Shown here: piece after piece, positions 33,452 to 43,869 of the stretch
Numbering within the stretch: the first letter of the stretch is position 1
Layout: each line of letters starts with the position of its first letter
Source of the DNA: Dryococelus australis
Lineage: Eukaryota; Arthropoda; Insecta; Phasmatodea; Phasmatidae
NCBI GenBank assembly: GCA_029891345.1
Contig: CM057002.1
Location: 18,102,295-18,166,294 of the forward strand
Direction of reading: 5' to 3'
Length of the DNA stretch: 64,000 nucleotides
Translations under genes and position numbers: made by a program
Notes under the pieces: model-generated
Told to the model about the DNA's origin: nothing
The model's database searches: none
What the model saw: only the letters and a program-made list of their open reading frames with translations

Positions 33452-34473
33452 GTGAATCCCATGACTTGGCACTTCGTCATCTTCATTTGTTAGAGCGTCG
33501 TTTCAAACGACAACCAGAAGTAAAAACACAGTATGTGGTCTTCATGCAAGACTACTTGGCCACTGGACACATGAGCTATATCAAGCCTCATGAAGTAGCA
33601 TCAGACAAGTCTTATTTTATTCCTCATCATTATGTTCAGAAACCAAGTAGCAGTACCACTCAGCTAAGGCCAGCTCAGGGTACTTGCTGAATGATTTTTT
33701 GTTGAGTGGTCCAAAGTAAGAATGTGACATTTTGAATGTCCTGCAGCATTTTTGTATACCTAGTATTGTCTTTACTGCTGATGTTAAACAGATGCACTGC
33801 CAAATTTTGGTGCACTCAGACCAGAGGGACTTACAGTGTATTCTTTGAAGAGAAGGTGAACTTGACCAAGTACAAGAATATTGGTTAAATCCGGCAACAT
33901 ATGGAATGTGCTCAGCCCCTGACCTTGCTCTACGAACATTGCAATCAATTGGCTGAAGATGGGAGGGAAGACTTTCCATTCATTTTGAAGGTATTGCTAA
34001 CAGACACCTATGTGAATGATATTGTCACAGGTCTAGGCTGTTACAGGTAAAGTAAACACTTTTGCGACCCTAGTTACTTTTTCCTTTCAGCCATTTATAT
34101 CCTTTAACTACCTTTTTAAATAAATATTGCCATGTAAATAATAAATACAGTGTGTATATTCCACAGCACAATAAAGTTAACGTCTAAGTCTAAAATAAAA
34201 TATATCAATTAACTATTATTCCAAATTATAGAGCTTCCAGTGATCTTCAATCTTTTCGAAAATTGCGACAGGACCTGCAACAACTACTCTCACAGAGGTT
34301 TTCAACTGCGGGTGTTCTCCAGCAACTCACCTGATCTCCTCAGCAACCTACCTTCAGAAGATGTACAACAGTCATCAGAAACCTACTCATTTGATGACAG
34401 TGCTTGTGTGCAAGTACTGGATCTACATTGGAATTCAGGTAATGACGCCTCCCCGTATGATTTTAAACTTTGA
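33412..34473 (+). pseudogene. Bel-Pao reverse transcriptase with intron-like insert
   Basis: The frame at 33412-33690 reads VTLPFKTIDPDLGESHDLA, LERRFKRQPE and YFIPHHYVQKPSSSTT, the start of the Bel-Pao RT. A degraded middle has LLNDFLLSGPK and ADV.KQ. Near 34005-34046, TYVNDIVTGLGCYR shows the polymerase YVDD as YVND. The frame is interrupted by a GT...AG segment (34047-34231) and resumes in phase with ASSDLQSFRKLRQDLQQLL. A frameshift then leads to RGFQLRVFSSNSPDLLSNLP. The order fits the RT-to-connector region of Pao elements. Enzyme inactive. Confidence 0.88.
34047..34231 (+). other. Intron-like GT...AG insert in the RT (185 bp)
   Basis: The AT-rich segment begins CAG/gtaaagt and ends ccaaattatag/AGC. 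Removing it joins ...GLGCYR and ASSDLQSFRK in one frame with no residue lost or stop added. It contains aataaa-type strings and is unlike the flanking coding sequence. It is either a real spliceosomal intron or a small insertion resembling one. Confidence 0.55.
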
Positions 34474-34479
34474 TCCACT

Positions 34480-35230
34480 GTGCTAACAAAACAAGGGATC
34501 TTGTCAGACATAGCTCGCATATTCGAATCCTGGGGGTGGCTGTCGCCTCTGATGCTCCCGGCCAAGCAGTTCATGCAATGCCTGTGGCTGCCTAATGTCG
34601 GCTGGGACAGTCCAGCTCCTCGTAACACAGTTGAAAAATGGGAAGCCACAAGAAGTGAATTGATATGTTGTGCCACCATTACAATTCCTCGTTGCATCAT
34701 TCACCCTCGGGCCCATTCATCCATAAAAGCGCATGGATTTGCTGATAGTTCAGAGAAGGGATATGCTGCAGTTGTCTACCTATGACTAGAATCAGCTTCA
34801 GGTGTCATTTCAACTCGCCTATTACTGGAAAATTTGAAGGTCGCACCCTTGAAAAGGGGTGACATTCCCAAGTCTGGAATTGTGTGCTACTCTCCTCTTA
34901 GCTTGTTGTCTACACACAGTAACTGAGGCTTATGCTTCTGCCCTGCCCCAGAGAGACGTGTATGGACGGACTGACTCATCTGTTGTTCTGGCATGGATTC
35001 AAGCCTCTCCACACTAATGGAAAACCTTTGTGGCTGACAGAGTTAGCAAAATTTAAGAATACATTTCCTCATAAAGGTGACATTATGTCCCAAGTGTTGC
35101 TGAAAATCCAGCTGATTGTGCATCGCATGACCTCGCCCCTGCTAGGCTTGTGGGACAAATCATCTGTGATGGTCTGGACCTGCATGACTGTATCAATGTA
35201 AGGAAAATTGGCCTCAACATCCAAGCACCA
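34480..35230 (+). pseudogene. Bel-Pao connector and RNase H region
   Basis: The frame at 34480-34785 reads LTKQGILSDIARIFESWGWL, then SPLMLPAKQFMQCLW and GWDSPAP, the pattern (TKR..LS.IA..FDP.GWLSP....K.LMQ.LW) found between RT and RNase H of Bel-Pao. Near its end, HGFADSSEKGYAAVVYL carries the first RNase H Asp. After stops, frames around 34960-35200 give YGRTDSSVVLAW and VAENPADCAS (family TDS..VLAWI and V...NPAD.ASRG). Multiple frame changes and stops are present. Confidence 0.85.
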
Positions 35231-35433
35231 TACGCAGTGATGTTTTTTCTGTGGTTCTTTGAACTAGTGTGGAAATATCACCTTTGTCAATCTTAATGGA
35301 GAAATACACCACCCTGAACAAGATCAAGATGATTACTGCACGGTGTATTTGATTTATCAAAAATGCTCGTCCAAATTCTGTACGGGTTTCAGGCCCATTG
35401 CAAACTTAATAGTTGTGAAAGTCCTTCAAGGCC

Positions 35434-36735
35434 TTGGTTAAGGAAACACAAACAAAGTTTGCTGAGGAATTTGTACGACTTGCCCACAACCAGTTGCGTT
35501 CACCTGCCATTCAAAGGCTGACACCCTTTGTGGATGGTGAGAATATTTTAAGGGTGGAATTCCGCCAGAATTCCGACTTGCCAGTGGATCAGAAACACTC
35601 TATATTGCTTCCTAAAAACAGTCATCTGCTGTCCTGCTTATAGATCAGTTCCATAACGATTTTCTACACCCTTGTGTCCTCACTGTACAAAGTCTTCTAC
35701 AACAGGAATTTTTACTCCTTGGTGCTAGAAATCTGATTTGCCATCGACTGAGAATGTGTCTGAAGTTGTTCAGGACTCACCCCAAGAATGTGTCACCTGC
35801 TATGGCAAGCCTGCCAGCAGAGAGAGTGTGTCTCAAGCGAAGTCTTTTCTCCACACTGGAGTTGACTATGGTGGCCCTGTTTCTATCACTATGGCCAGAG
35901 CAAGAAATCCATGTGTACTGTCATCATATATCAGCCTGTTTGTGTGTTTCACCACCAAGGCAGTACATTTGGAACTTGAGAGGCCATTCTTGCTGCCTTC
36001 AGAAGATTCTTGCACAACGAGGACATTGTGCTCACCTATACAGTGATTGCAACACCAAGTTTGTTGGAGTGAATCATAAGTTGACGGAACTTGGAGAATT
36101 TCTTGCTCAAGCCAACACCAACAAAACCTTTGTACATAGAAACTTTGGCTTCAGAGAAGACAACATGGCACTTCAATCCACCAGCTACACCCCATTTTGG
36201 TGGCTTGTGGGAGGCAGGAATTAAATGTGTAAAATTACTGCTCAAGACAATTGGTCTACAGCTGCTCACCTATAAGGAATTGAGCACTGTACTGACCCAA
36301 GTTCAGTATCTCTGTTGAAGTCACAACCCTTGTGTCCTATGTCAACTGATCCCAATGACATGTCTGCACTAACTCCCAATCATTTCCTTACTTTTGGCCC
36401 TCCGCAATTGCTTCCAGACCAAGATGTTTGCCTCTATTCCCGCTAACTGGCTGCAGCGATGGCTATTAATGCAACAATATTTCCAGTCATTCTGGAAGCA
36501 ATGGCACCAAGAGTATTTACATCAAGTCCAGCAAAGGGAAAAGTGGATCAGTGGGGACAAGAACGTGACTGAAGGACAATTTTAGTCCTCATCAAAGACC
36601 CTAACCTGCCTCTGCTACGCTGGTGCTTGGCCAGAATTGTCAAGGTGTTTTCTGGCAAGGATGGAATTGTACGAGTGGCTAAGTGCATACCTCTCATGGC
36701 ACACTCATTCGACCAGTAGTGAAATTGCAAATACT
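35434..36735 (+). pseudogene. Bel-Pao integrase region
   Basis: The frame at 35434-35643 contains LTPFVDGENILRVEFRQNSD and QKHSILLPK, matching the L.PF.D..G.LRVGGRL.NS....KHP..LPK lead-in. Around 35850-36060, frames show GVDYGGP, LFVCFTTKAVHLEL and RRFL (integrase core). Frames at 36091-36318 show WHFNPPATPHFGGLWEAGIK (family W.F.PP..PHFGGLWEAGV). The frame at 36394 gives FQSFWKQWHQEYLHQVQQRE (family FW.RW..EYL..LQ.R.KW). The tail reads LARIVKVFSGKDGIVRVAK and GTLIRPVVKLQIL. Several stops and shifts interrupt it. Confidence 0.9.
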
Positions 36736-37801
36736 TTGGAACGCAATCTTTGAGGGGCTTGTGAGGCTTGACCTCCCTTATGGTTGTGTGATCTGTGGAC
36801 ATGCGGATGATGGATTGTTCCTGATCCTTGCTTGGACTCGTAGAGAGCTCGAGGAGAAGACAAGAGTGCCGCGGTGAAAATTCACTAGTGGGCAGAGAAC
36901 TTCAAGCTGGAGTTCTCGGTAGACAAGACGAACTATATCTTGTTGAAGGGCAACTTGAAACGAGCTCCTACAGTCAGATTTAAGAACATGGTTGTGAGAA
37001 AGGTACACGAAATTAAGTACCTGGGAGTGATTTTGAAGTCCCATCTCGCATTCCATGGTCACGTGCACTATGCGGCGAATAAGGCTGTTGTGATGTTCCA
37101 GAAGCTGAGGGCTGTGGCTCCTGCAAACTGGAGTCTCAGCTACCAGATGTTGAAACTGATGTACAGGTCCATATTCCTGCCCATCCTCACGTACGCATGT
37201 GGGGTGTGGTACCTGGAAGCGGAGAGGGTCCATGGCAAAAGGAGATTGATCAGTGCACAGAGAGCAGCACTGCTGGGGGTCACGAAAGCCTACAGGACAG
37301 CTTTAAATGAGACCCTGCAAGTAGTCGCTGGAGAAGTCCCACTAGACCTCTTGGTAATTAAAAGAGGTGAAATTGCCAGAAGGAAACAGGGAGGAATATC
37401 CCCCAAGGAACTGAAGGCAAGGAAAGAAGCCACCATGAGAACATGGCAGGCTAGATGGGACAACTAGGATAAGGGAAGAACCACACATGCGATCTTTCCA
37501 GATGTCCAGGAGAGGCTGCGTATGGGGAAGTAGCTTGTAATAGGCCACTACTCTGCACAGTTCTTGACAACACAAAAACTTTAGGGAGAAGTTGTCTTCA
37601 ATGGTCCTGGTTGACCACTCAGACTGCGTGGTGCGTGGGGTGTCTGACACCCCAGCCCATGCAGTAGAATGCCCTAAGATTGAGGATCTAAGAATTGAAT
37701 TTGAGGGGAAACAAGGATCTCTCCGACTCCGGGACATGCTTAGGCACAGGAACTTGGTGGCGGAAGTGCTAAGGTACCTCACGTCAAATGGAAAGAGATG
37801 A
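36736..37801 (+). pseudogene. R1-like LINE reverse transcriptase C-terminal part
   Basis: It starts abruptly with LWNAIFEGLVRLDLPYG, followed by VICGHADDGLFLI, where the family has (F/Y)ADD; Tyr is His here. After a stop, the frame at 36940-37467 gives YLGVILKSHLAFHGHVHYAA, YRSIFLPILTYACGVW, SAQRAALLGVTKAYRT and LQVVAGEVPLDL, typical of R1-clade LINEs. HAIFPDVQERLR and a Cys/His end (CVVRGVSDTPAHAVECP, 37592-37801) follow. The endonuclease and most of the RT palm are missing, so the copy is 5'-truncated. It joins Bel-Pao without a spacer. The lost Tyr, stops and shifts show that it is dead. Confidence 0.88.
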
Positions 37802-38250
37802 GTAGTCCGATGTCTGGTGGTTGGGCCACATGTTGAGCGGTGAGATAGGGGACAGTCCAGAGGATGGGGATGACGTGAACACCCAAGATGAATGAACACA
37901 TCTTCCCAAGGGTCTTGGTCCTAAGTGAGTGTGAGGGGGAAGTCCTCTCACCTCCCGCTCACAACGACAGGAATTGACTCCTGCCCACAGATGAAGGCCA
38001 GAATACCTTAACGCAGGAATGCAGCAGGGGGAGGGGGGATTAGATAGGGGTCCACAGAATCCCTCCAGGCTGCTGCATGACAAAGGAGGGAGCAATAAGA
38101 AAAAGGGGACAGAGTTGCCCAAGTCCAGGTCCATAATGAGAGTTATAATCCTGGAACAACAAGGAAACCATGGCCAGAGTGAAATGGAAAAGAGAAAAGA
38201 CGGGTGGCCATGTGCCTGGAACCTAGTGTTGTTTGTTCAGGAGGGCTTTG
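37802..38250 (+). other. Probable LINE 3' region
   Basis: GC-richer DNA following the LINE ORF stop without a base-composition break. A block at about 38020-38105 (ggggtccacag...cctcc...gctgc...tgacaaagga) recurs at 38975-39060, suggesting that a second LINE tail of the same family lies downstream. No poly(A) tail was found. Confidence 0.45.
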
Positions 38251-38321
38251 CTTGATTATCTTGTAGCACGAGTAAGCTCATGCGGCACATAACAGACTAA
38301 GAACAGTCTGCGCCATGCACC

Positions 38322-38875
38322 GTGCCAGAGGTATGGGAAACGGGGGTACATATGGAGGAGGTCCGAACTGAACAGCCGAGGGAAACCGAAGTTTACAGGC
38401 AGGTCTTCCTCCATAGAAAACTAGTTCGAAGGAATGAAGTAGCTTCTTCAACTGAGAGACAGTTACCATCAACTGGCCGGATGAGAAGAACATGGTGGAT
38501 GCAGCCGTACAGGCCTGGCCTTTAGGGGCATACCCGAAAGACCCACTGTGGTTGTATGATGAGACTGCACAAGGTACGTACCTGTCTAGATTAGAAGAAC
38601 CGAACACCTTGATGGCAGCCCTGGCCACGGTAGTCAGGGAAATGGAGGGAGGAGATAAGATCCTCTTCCTCCGAATGGAGGCAGTTGATAGGCTCGTCGC
38701 CACCAGGCGGGCCTGCCAACGCAGAAGGATGCACTCCTGAGCTTGGTCAGTGCGTGCTATTGGCGTAAGATTAAACGAGTCCGAAATCTTCAAGGATGCC
38801 GTCCATACATATGGGAAGCGTACCATCAACTACAGTAAGACCTTCATGGGGTATACTGTGGTCCAGCATTAGTCC
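38322..38875 (+). other. Unrecognised coding-like segment
   Basis: Two overlapping plus frames (38322-38525, 38492-38740) and a further short frame ending near 38873 give protein-like composition. Examples are WPLGAYPKDPLWLYDE, LSRLEEPNTLMAALATVV and a tail FKDAVHTYGKRTINYSKTF. I do not recognise the family. The position between two similar LINE-tail blocks suggests a retroelement ORF remnant, possibly ORF1 or the C-terminus of a second LINE. Confidence 0.3.
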
Positions 38876-38879
38876 TCCT

Positions 38880-39620
38880 TTCCCGGTTAGCATCCCACAA
38901 TAAGAACGAGCCATTCCGATTAAGACAAGACAGTTTCCCCTTGAAGGAAACCAGTCCTGAGAGAGAGACCCTGCGGGGGAGGGGAATCAAAAAGGGGTCC
39001 ACAGGCACCCCTCCCAGCTGCACCTGACCAAAGGACTGGAAGAACTTGAAAAGGAGTGTGTTCCATAAGTGAGAAATCAACATCCCCCTCCCCCAACCAC
39101 TCAAACCACCAATATAGACTTCCCGAATGCAACAAACCACCCTGGAAAAGACGGTCTTGTCCAGGACAACCAAAGACGACCTTGGCAGATGGCATCAGTA
39201 TGTGAACTTGGAATGAACTACAGAACAATGAACCTATGACCTCATCGAGGTCATAGGAGAATGAACGAATGAGTGTGTGTGAAAGAAAAACATAACCGAA
39301 AGTAAGCAATGTCGTTTGACATGGCCCTCTGCACCCGGAGGCGAGGTGGTGGGGAATGTTTCTGGTTACCCAGCATTCCCCAAAACGAAATACATACACA
39401 GTAGAGCACATTGGGCCGCAAAAGCATTTAATGGGGTACTGTCATGCTTAAATTTTAATGAGAAGGATATGTGCGGACGTGTAGTAGCCTTGTGTGAGTA
39501 AGTAGTTTAGTGTAGTGTTCTTTTTACTCTTTCGGACAGCATGACTGTTTCAAAATTGCAAAGTTCCCGGTGGACCCTGAAGATCAGAGAGCCGATTTAG
39601 CTTTTGCTTTGCGGGGGTTA
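38880..39620 (+). other. Second LINE-tail-like segment
   Basis: 38975-39060 resembles 38020-38105. The segment continues to about 39500 with no ORF of note. At 39550-39640 a short frame reads CFKIAKFPVDPEDQRADLAF before a stop; it is not recognised. Confidence 0.35.
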
Positions 39621-39639
39621 AATGTAACTGTTAGAAAGT

Positions 39640-42600
39640 AGCGCTTTAGGTATGACCTTTTAATGGTATCAGCCAGAGGGGAGGATGGAGAGGCCAGTGC
39701 CGGTTCCATAGAGAACTTTGTAGTGAAATTGTGCCCTCTCCCCACTCAATAACCAAGATCAGGTGTATATGTGGACATGTACATAGCGTAAATATCTTTC
39801 AGTTTGTGATGAACACGGTTTTACAGTTGTGTTATGTTGAACTGTGGACACTTCAAGGTGGGCAGGATGTCTGAGCCAGATTGCTGGTCTAATGTTTCAA
39901 ACTTCCTGCCCTCAGTGCTGGAGCTACAGTGACGCCAAAGTTGGCACCATTTTGGTTTCCTACCAATTGTTCACATGGCATGACTGCAGTAAGTCGTTAC
40001 CTGGGTTATTGGTAAACTGTTTTAGTATACAGTCCATTCTTTGGTACCCCGAGCCCAGTAGTCACACTCAGTACTGGCCATATATTAATAGGCCTACTAC
40101 TGTACTTGCCAAATAAAAAAATAATAAAAAATAAACAAATAAAAACAAGTTTATAATGAATTTTGTTAGTATAACATGACTTTTGTTCAGCCAACTTCAA
40201 AAGTATTCATTAACACCAACTTGAATGTACCATTCACTTAAGGCATCATTATTCAAAAGATGTACAAGATAACAGATTTTTCATTGGGTTCAACGTAAAA
40301 GTGACCGTTACTGTACATAATGTTATCTAGTGTTATGGCAGTATTACATTTATTATTATTTCAAGATACTACCAAAAATAGTAAAATCTGAATGGACATT
40401 TAGTAAAACATCGGGGAAACAGTATATGATGTAATGATAATTAAAAGAACTGGAAAAAAATTTACAGAAATAGATATATGTTTAACATGAATGCTGGTAA
40501 AAGAAATTAATGTGGACAGTATAAAAATGAAATAAACAATATAATCACAATTTTCACCACTATTTCAAATCATTTCACCATTTACAGTATTTTATTACAT
40601 TATCACAACTAATTTGAATATCACAAAGAGATAAATTGAAGATTTTTTTAAGAACTAAGAAACCAAGGAGGGTACTACGCAATGGCTACTGACAAACACA
40701 GGAGAGTTTCTGAAAAATAAAAGAACTGTTATGATGTTTCCCGAGTGTTTAAAGAAACCTGTGATAATACTAGGACAAACTACGTCCAACAACACCACCT
40801 CTACCTAAACTCAGCCACCACCTGGATACTTTTAACGCTGCAATGTAATCCGTGAGACAGGGCAGAATGTAAAAATGTTAAATAAATATAAAAATACATT
40901 AACGAAACTGAAATAACCAATCACTGTACTAACTTTTTAAGCACAATTATAATGGAAATACAACTTCATTGCTGAAATAAAAAGTACCGTTATTCCTAAT
41001 AATTCCCTTAAAAAGGCTAAATTTATAGAGATTGTGAAAATACTTCATCAGAGGATAAAATGTCATTAGGATTATCTTTTAAAATTATTTTGTCAAAAAG
41101 CTAGTTACATTAGCACAAAATCAGAACTTTCTAATTCTCCGTTAAAAATAAAACGTTCTGGTAGGTGGACATTGCTCATCCTTTCACTGAACTTTTCGTC
41201 AAGAACAGTTGACTGAAAAAAAATATGTTCGTAAAATTTTACACAGTCCTCTCTGAAGTAATTTTTTTAACTAAAGAAATGCAACAAACTGTAATGTGAT
41301 AAAATTTACAATTGATATAGTATACTCGAGACAGTATGTTTCAACCACATTCTGAAATACATGGTGCAACAACATTTTTCATTAGTGTTCAGAGATATAC
41401 TCTACACATGCAAAGGCTATGCAGTCCAAGCTGACCAAACAGTTATATAAAATATCCCTACCTGTATATGTTACCAGAGATCAGCAGAAATAGTAACACT
41501 GTACACAAGGCATGTCAAAACACACACGTGCAGTGCCCATTTCACGTAGAAACATGGTTTACATCCAGACAAACTAGCCAGTTGGACATGCCTGCGACCC
41601 AAGGCAACGTGCAACTTATACAAAGTGGCACACAACAGCAAATGTAGCAGCTGCCTTCATTTTCTCACCACTACATTGCAAAACACATTTTACATGCGTC
41701 ATGCAGCAAAACAAGTCTTCTTTAGACAGTGCCACATACACACTGTCTGTGCATGCTTGTGGTACCTGAACTCATTCGTGTCGGAAACGCTGATGTGTGG
41801 CCCAGACATAAAACTTTCAGTACTGTTTTCGTGGCAAGATTAAATCAAAAAATAAATATAATAAAAACAAATAATGAAAATTTCTGAAAAGATGAAGCAT
41901 TGACACTTATGCATTTCCTAGGTATTAAAATAGGAAAAAATCCTGCAAATGATTCATGAAGTTTTTTTTTTCCAACCAACTACATGATGAAACCTGTAGA
42001 CACACATCCAAATAGTAAATACAGCAAAAAATGTAATTAATTTTACAATTAATTCATCTCTTATCTTAAATATGATGCTGCATTAACATCTCTGTGTTTA
42101 TTGTACTCCCATGACAAAATATGTAAAAAGGTGAGTGTGGAAAATTGTCTAGATTTTCATACTATTTTAAGTAACCTGAAAAATTGTACCGCGTGACTGT
42201 ATACAATTTTCACATTGCGGTCTGACCTTTATACTGTCTTTAGTAGTTACTTAATTTGTAAATACTAAATTGTATACAACAGCATACTAATTACTTTGAA
42301 TTTGTAAAGTGGTACCTTTCCTGATCTCAGTTGCAATATTCCCACTGTAGTTGTACTACTAATAAAAGACGACAATGCTTCAAAGGAAAACCGTATATTC
42401 CGTAGAACCTTATTGAATACGTACTAAATTAGCAATGTACAGCTCTAAACTTTACACTAACCACACATGCTCTGCTAGTACAATCCACTACACATAACTG
42501 CATCACTATCCACTTGCAAACACCTTCTACATCGTACATTAACCATATACACGATACTAGGCCTGCCATAACCTTACATACCCCAGGCTTTGGAAAAGGT

Positions 42601-43330
42601 TGTTATTGAAGCTATCAGTACCTCTACAAATTCTCTCATGCTTTTATCTCAATTCAGTTCACCTAGAAACATTTTACAAATACATACAATGGTCATTATT
42701 CCACTAATATCGCTGCAGCAACCCCCAGCAGTTTGTTAATTTGCTTTAGCATTAGTTGGTTCTGATCCTAGCGATAAATACAGTTGATTGTGCATTGACT
42801 TTCAACTGAAAATGAAAAAAAATAATAATTTTTCTCAAAAGACTGTGCACCCATTGAACGTTATTTTTAATACTAAAAAACTTTGAATAGACTTCTGTTT
42901 GATCAGCTGATAACAAAAAAAAAAATTTTGCTTGTCACACTCTATAAACCTGACAAAAAATTTAATGTAATGTTAAATATGTTGCCGTAAGATAATCATC
43001 AAGTCATAATACAAATTTCATAGAAGTTACAAATTACTTCAAAGAAATCAACATTACATCAACCATTACGAGATTAAGTAACATTCTTTTTGCATAATAC
43101 TTAAAAAATGTTTAGCATTTTATTTCCGGGGCAGATGTTCTTGTCATGGCAGAGATCTTCAGGTACACTTGCAAAGAGATTATGCAGCAGAGGTTGTGAG
43201 GAGGTCTGGGATGGGAACAGCTGTTAATGTCTGACGGCTCAACTCAACACAACACACCGACTGTTATGCACTGTTATCTGGTGACGAGGGCATGCTGGGA
43301 GAGGGAAAACCACTACAGCTACACTGCCGT
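39640..43330. other. Long AT-rich tract without recognised genes
   Basis: AT-rich, with numerous short A and T runs and no supported ORF, RNA or repeat. GC content rises from about 43120 towards the HTH ORF. Frames at 39844-40116 and 41625-41843 have no domain. Confidence 0.6.
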
Positions 43331-43462
43331 GTGTCATGTGGAGGTGTACATCAGTCGAGCAGTCTACAAAGCTACTAGCTATGGCTAGCCCTTACCATCA
43401 ACACATTACATTACAATACATCATGGCATGGCATGCTTCAGCGCCACTTCGGCAACCCCAAC

Positions 43463-43819
43463 TCAACTACTGCCTACCTCCCTCCACTCATCACAACTCA
43501 CAGGCCAAGGCATTCTTACCGTGTCGACCCCATCATCGTCAACGTCACCACCCGTAACGCTATTAGCTTGTGCTTGCGTCGCCACCGTCACTTCCGTCTT
43601 CGGGCTGTTGTTCTCAAACGCCGAGATGACGCTGTCACGATTTTTCCAAATGGTTGCAACCGTCGAACTTGCAAGCCCTAACTCTCTGCTAACGTCAGAT
43701 TTGCTTTTTCCTTTTTCAATTTCACGAATGATGTGCATTTTTTGTTCGAGTGTGAAAGCAAGCCTCTTCCTACCCTGTGGCAATGCCAAAATAAAATGGT
43801 GGCAGAACAATAACGTCAC
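43463..43819 (-). CDS. CENP-B/pogo-type HTH protein fragment
   Basis: A minus-strand 118-codon frame contains GRKRLAFTLEQKMHIIREIE, then KGKSKSDVSRELGLASSTVA and TIWKNRDSVISAFEN. This is the N-terminal helix-turn-helix of CENP-B/Tigger/pogo transposases (KR..LTLEQK..I....E.G.S...IA...G...STV..I.K). The rest (TEVTVATQAQANSVTGG, then DDDGVD) does not continue into the second HTH or DDE domain, and the frame stops at 43463. It is probably a truncated transposase N-terminus, perhaps a fragment of an autonomous relative of the MITE at 29107. No inverted termini were found. A domesticated HTH gene exon is less likely. Confidence 0.75.
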   Translation of the reverse strand: MTLLFCHHFILALPQGRKRLAFTLEQKMHIIREIEKGKSKSDVSRELGLASSTVATIWKNRDSVISAFENNSPKTEVTVATQAQANSVTGGDVDDDGVDTVRMPWPVSCDEWREVGSS

Positions 43820-43869
43820 CTCTGCCGTGCAATCCTGCCCCGTACTTCTGATAGTTAGCTGACTGCCAA

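Larger units (their letters stand above)
32286..36735 (+). mobile_element. Bel-Pao retrotransposon, gag-pol remnant
   Basis: Domains run in Bel-Pao order on the plus strand: gag zinc knuckles, aspartic protease, RT, RNase H region, HHCC-like integrase N-terminus, integrase core and C-terminal tail. Frameshifts, stops and lost catalytic residues show that it is dead. The N-terminal gag part and both LTRs are missing or unrecognised. The 3' end of the coding part (RPVVKLQIL-like) runs directly into an R1-like LINE at about 36736. Confidence 0.92.

Noticed and set aside
39399..39420. Second pogo-type terminus (cagtagagcac)
   Set aside because: Eleven bases match the MITE end but no TTTAACGAA continuation or partner end was found; probably chance.
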